Source: Megaleporinus macrocephalus
Lineage: Eukaryota > Chordata > Actinopteri > Characiformes > Anostomidae
Reading direction: 5' to 3'
DNA: 64,000 bases
Assembly (NCBI GenBank): GCA_021613375.1
Contig: CM038714.1
Span: 44,508,623-44,572,622, forward strand
Under the pieces are notes generated by a model, which was not told the origin of the DNA, did not search any database, and saw only the letters and a list, made by a program, of their open reading frames with translations. Made by a program: the position numbers and the translations under genes. How positions within the stretch are numbered: the stretch's first letter is position 1; every line of letters starts with the position of its first letter. Below, in pieces: positions 62,380-64,000 of this stretch.

Positions 62380-62776
62380 AAAACGAGACAAAAACTAACT
62401 AAAATCTACAGAAAGGATAACACCTATGACGAAATTGATTGACACTAGTCAACAAATAAAAACGAAACGAACATGCTTGGCAGGGACGACATCCAATCAG
62501 AACTGATTTAGTTTTGTGAAAGGCGGGGACAAGTTAGGAAAACATCCAATCATAACTACTTCAGCGTATATGGAGAGGCGGGACAGGCAGAGTAGCCTTC
62601 AATCAAACGCACATTTACACAAGTTTGGTCTAAATCTGGGAAGACCATACGAGCCTGTGAACTGCCGCTATTCTTATGATAATTAGTCGACTAAAACTAG
62701 ACTAAAACTAAAAACAATTCAGATGACTAAAATGTGACTAAAACTAAGTGACATTTTAGTCAAAAGACTACAACTA

Positions 62777-62780
<4 letters not shown>
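62380..62780. mobile_element. hAT-like DNA transposon remnant
   Basis: Left GACAAAAACGAGACAAAAAC and right GACTAAAACTAGACTAAAAC...TTTTAGTCAAAAGACTACAA, with the CCAATCAGAACTG / GGCGGGGAC and CCAATCATAACTA / GGCGGGACAG duplicated words inside. The pattern is a common fish DNA element; family not certain. Confidence 0.45.

Positions 62781-62820
<40 letters not shown>
62779..62820. repeat. (AT)n microsatellite
   Basis: About 21 AT units directly adjoining the tail of SINE copy 6. Confidence 0.95.
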
Positions 62821-62822
<2 letters not shown>

Positions 62823-63146
62823 ATTATCTGCTGCTTAATCCCGCTAGTCGGGGTCACGGCGGGGCTGGAGTCAATCCCAGTGTCATCCGCCGAAGGCAGG
62901 GTACACCATGGACAGTTCGCCAGTCCATCGCATGGCCAACACTCACTCACACACTCCCACCTACGGGCAATTCAGAGTGACCAATCCACCTATCATGCAT
63001 GTGTTTGGACTGTGGGAGGAAACCGGAGTACCCAGAGGAAACCCACTCAAGCATGAGGAGAAAATGCAAACTCCACACAGAACGACCCGGACCCGGATCG
63101 TCTTGCTGATGAGGCAACAGTGCTAACCAATACACCACTGTGTTGC
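62821..63146 (-). mobile_element. SINE-type repeat, copy 6
   Basis: Reverse-orientation, near full-length copy whose tail abuts an (AT)n run at 62779-62820, which may be its degenerated tail. The core GACTGTGGGAGGAAACCGGA is intact. The promoter end finishes in CAGTGCTAACCAATACACCA. Confidence 0.8.
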
Positions 63147-63859
63147 TTATATATATTTATTTTATTTATAAATTTGCTATAATGCATTTGCCAATAAGAA
63201 ATGAGGGTTGATTAGCTGGAACAGGTGTGGCTGACCACTGTTCAGCTCTGCTTCTTGGGCTCCCTATAGTGGCAGGGCCCCAAAAGCTTTTCCCTTTTTT
63301 TCTCCCTTAATGTGCTGGACCACCAGCAAGACCAACTACTACACATAAAAAAGGGCAGTAAAATGTCTAGTACAATATGCAGTACACCATTTCTTCAGTT
63401 GTATATATGTATACTTACATGTAAGTTAAATGCAGGGCAAGAAATACATCTGATGTTTCTCATGTTTGATCCTATGTGTTTTCTGGATTTTGTAAATTTT
63501 TGCATTTGTGTAACTGTTTACCTGTAAATTCCACCTATTTGAAATATATCCTGCACAATTTTAGTGTTTGAAAATAGTTGTTTGATGTGACATGCACTAT
63601 TCTAGGGGTAATAGGCAGACAGAGTGGCTCTTGATGGTGGTGAAGAGACGTTTAAAGCTCTTAAAGCAAGTTGGTGATAATTATGTTGCCTGATGATATT
63701 ATTATAAAAGGTTATGTCCTAAAATGTCTTCTGCTCATGTAGGCCACTGTAAATCACCACCACTGTAAAGAGTAACAGTAATTACATCCCAACCACTGAA
63801 CTATACAGATATTTTGAAAAAATCAGTGGAATGGTCCTCTAATAAAACCACACATGAAC
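63147..63859. other. Non-coding DNA
   Basis: No gene. 63729-63790 has weak traces of the ATCACCACCACTGT repeat core. Confidence 0.4.
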
Positions 63860-64000
63860 AGAGGTGTCAAGTAACAAAGTACAAATACTTTACCATACTT
63901 TAGTAGAAATATTGGTGATTTATACTTTACTGGAGTAATTATTTTTTAGATGACATTTTACTTCTACTCCTTACATTTACACTCCGTTATCAGTACTTTC
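63860..64000 (+). mobile_element. Interspersed repeat cut by the window edge
   Basis: GTCAAGTAACAAAGTACAAA, TTTATACTTTACTGGAGTAA and CTTCTACTCCTTACATTTAC are typical of a very abundant fish DNA-transposon terminus. Continues beyond 64000. Confidence 0.5.

Overview
The window looks like teleost fish nuclear DNA. It is AT-rich and dense in microsatellites. It carries many decayed Tc1/mariner and hAT elements of kinds common in fish, tRNA-like SINE copies, and one vertebrate gene exon with a canonical splice donor. An otophysan (catfish/characin-type) source is possible from the look of the repeats, but this is only a guess. No prokaryotic features, rRNA genes, functional tRNA genes or CRISPR arrays were seen.

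The only gene that can be supported is a Shal-type (Kv4) voltage-gated potassium channel on the minus strand. Its first coding exon lies at 44648-45750, and by diagnostic residues it is closest to KCND3 (Kv4.3). The exon runs from the initiator Met to inside the selectivity-filter glycine codon and ends at a GTAAGT donor. A strong GTAAGT donor at 48003 on the same strand, with CpG-containing sequence just upstream, suggests a non-coding first exon at about 48004-48260 and a 2.2 kb first intron. A 1.2 kb CT-rich tract (GA-rich on the gene's strand) lies directly upstream of that. The remaining exons would lie at lower coordinates beyond the window, so 1-44647 is read as the large intron after the first coding exon and 49510-64000 as 5' flank.

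The rest is transposable-element strata. Region 1-24 kb holds a telomere-like hexamer array (2.56-2.84 kb), a nested Tc1 (8.9-10.5 kb), further Tc1-like elements at 6.4, 11.5, 13, 14.3, 16.3 and 20.5 kb, a hAT-like MITE with target-site duplication (16.95 kb) and SINE copies. Region 25.1-28.1 kb is a hAT-type element, bounded by a 7/8-matching 8-bp duplication, whose body is a 24-copy, 85-bp minisatellite. Region 30-44 kb has more hAT and Tc1 pieces plus stretches that look like conserved non-coding sequence (for example 36.6-36.9 kb with two POU octamers). Region 50-64 kb has an internally deleted IS630/Tc1-type element, a long fold-back element with a smaller hAT-like MITE inside it, further SINE copies and a repeat cut by the window edge.

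No novel multi-gene system is present. The most noteworthy structures are the minisatellite-filled hAT element, the nested fold-back/MITE pair, and the promoter-proximal polypurine tract with its regularly spaced CTCCTTATACTATCC islands. Repeat family names rest on remembered terminal and internal motifs and were not checked against a database.
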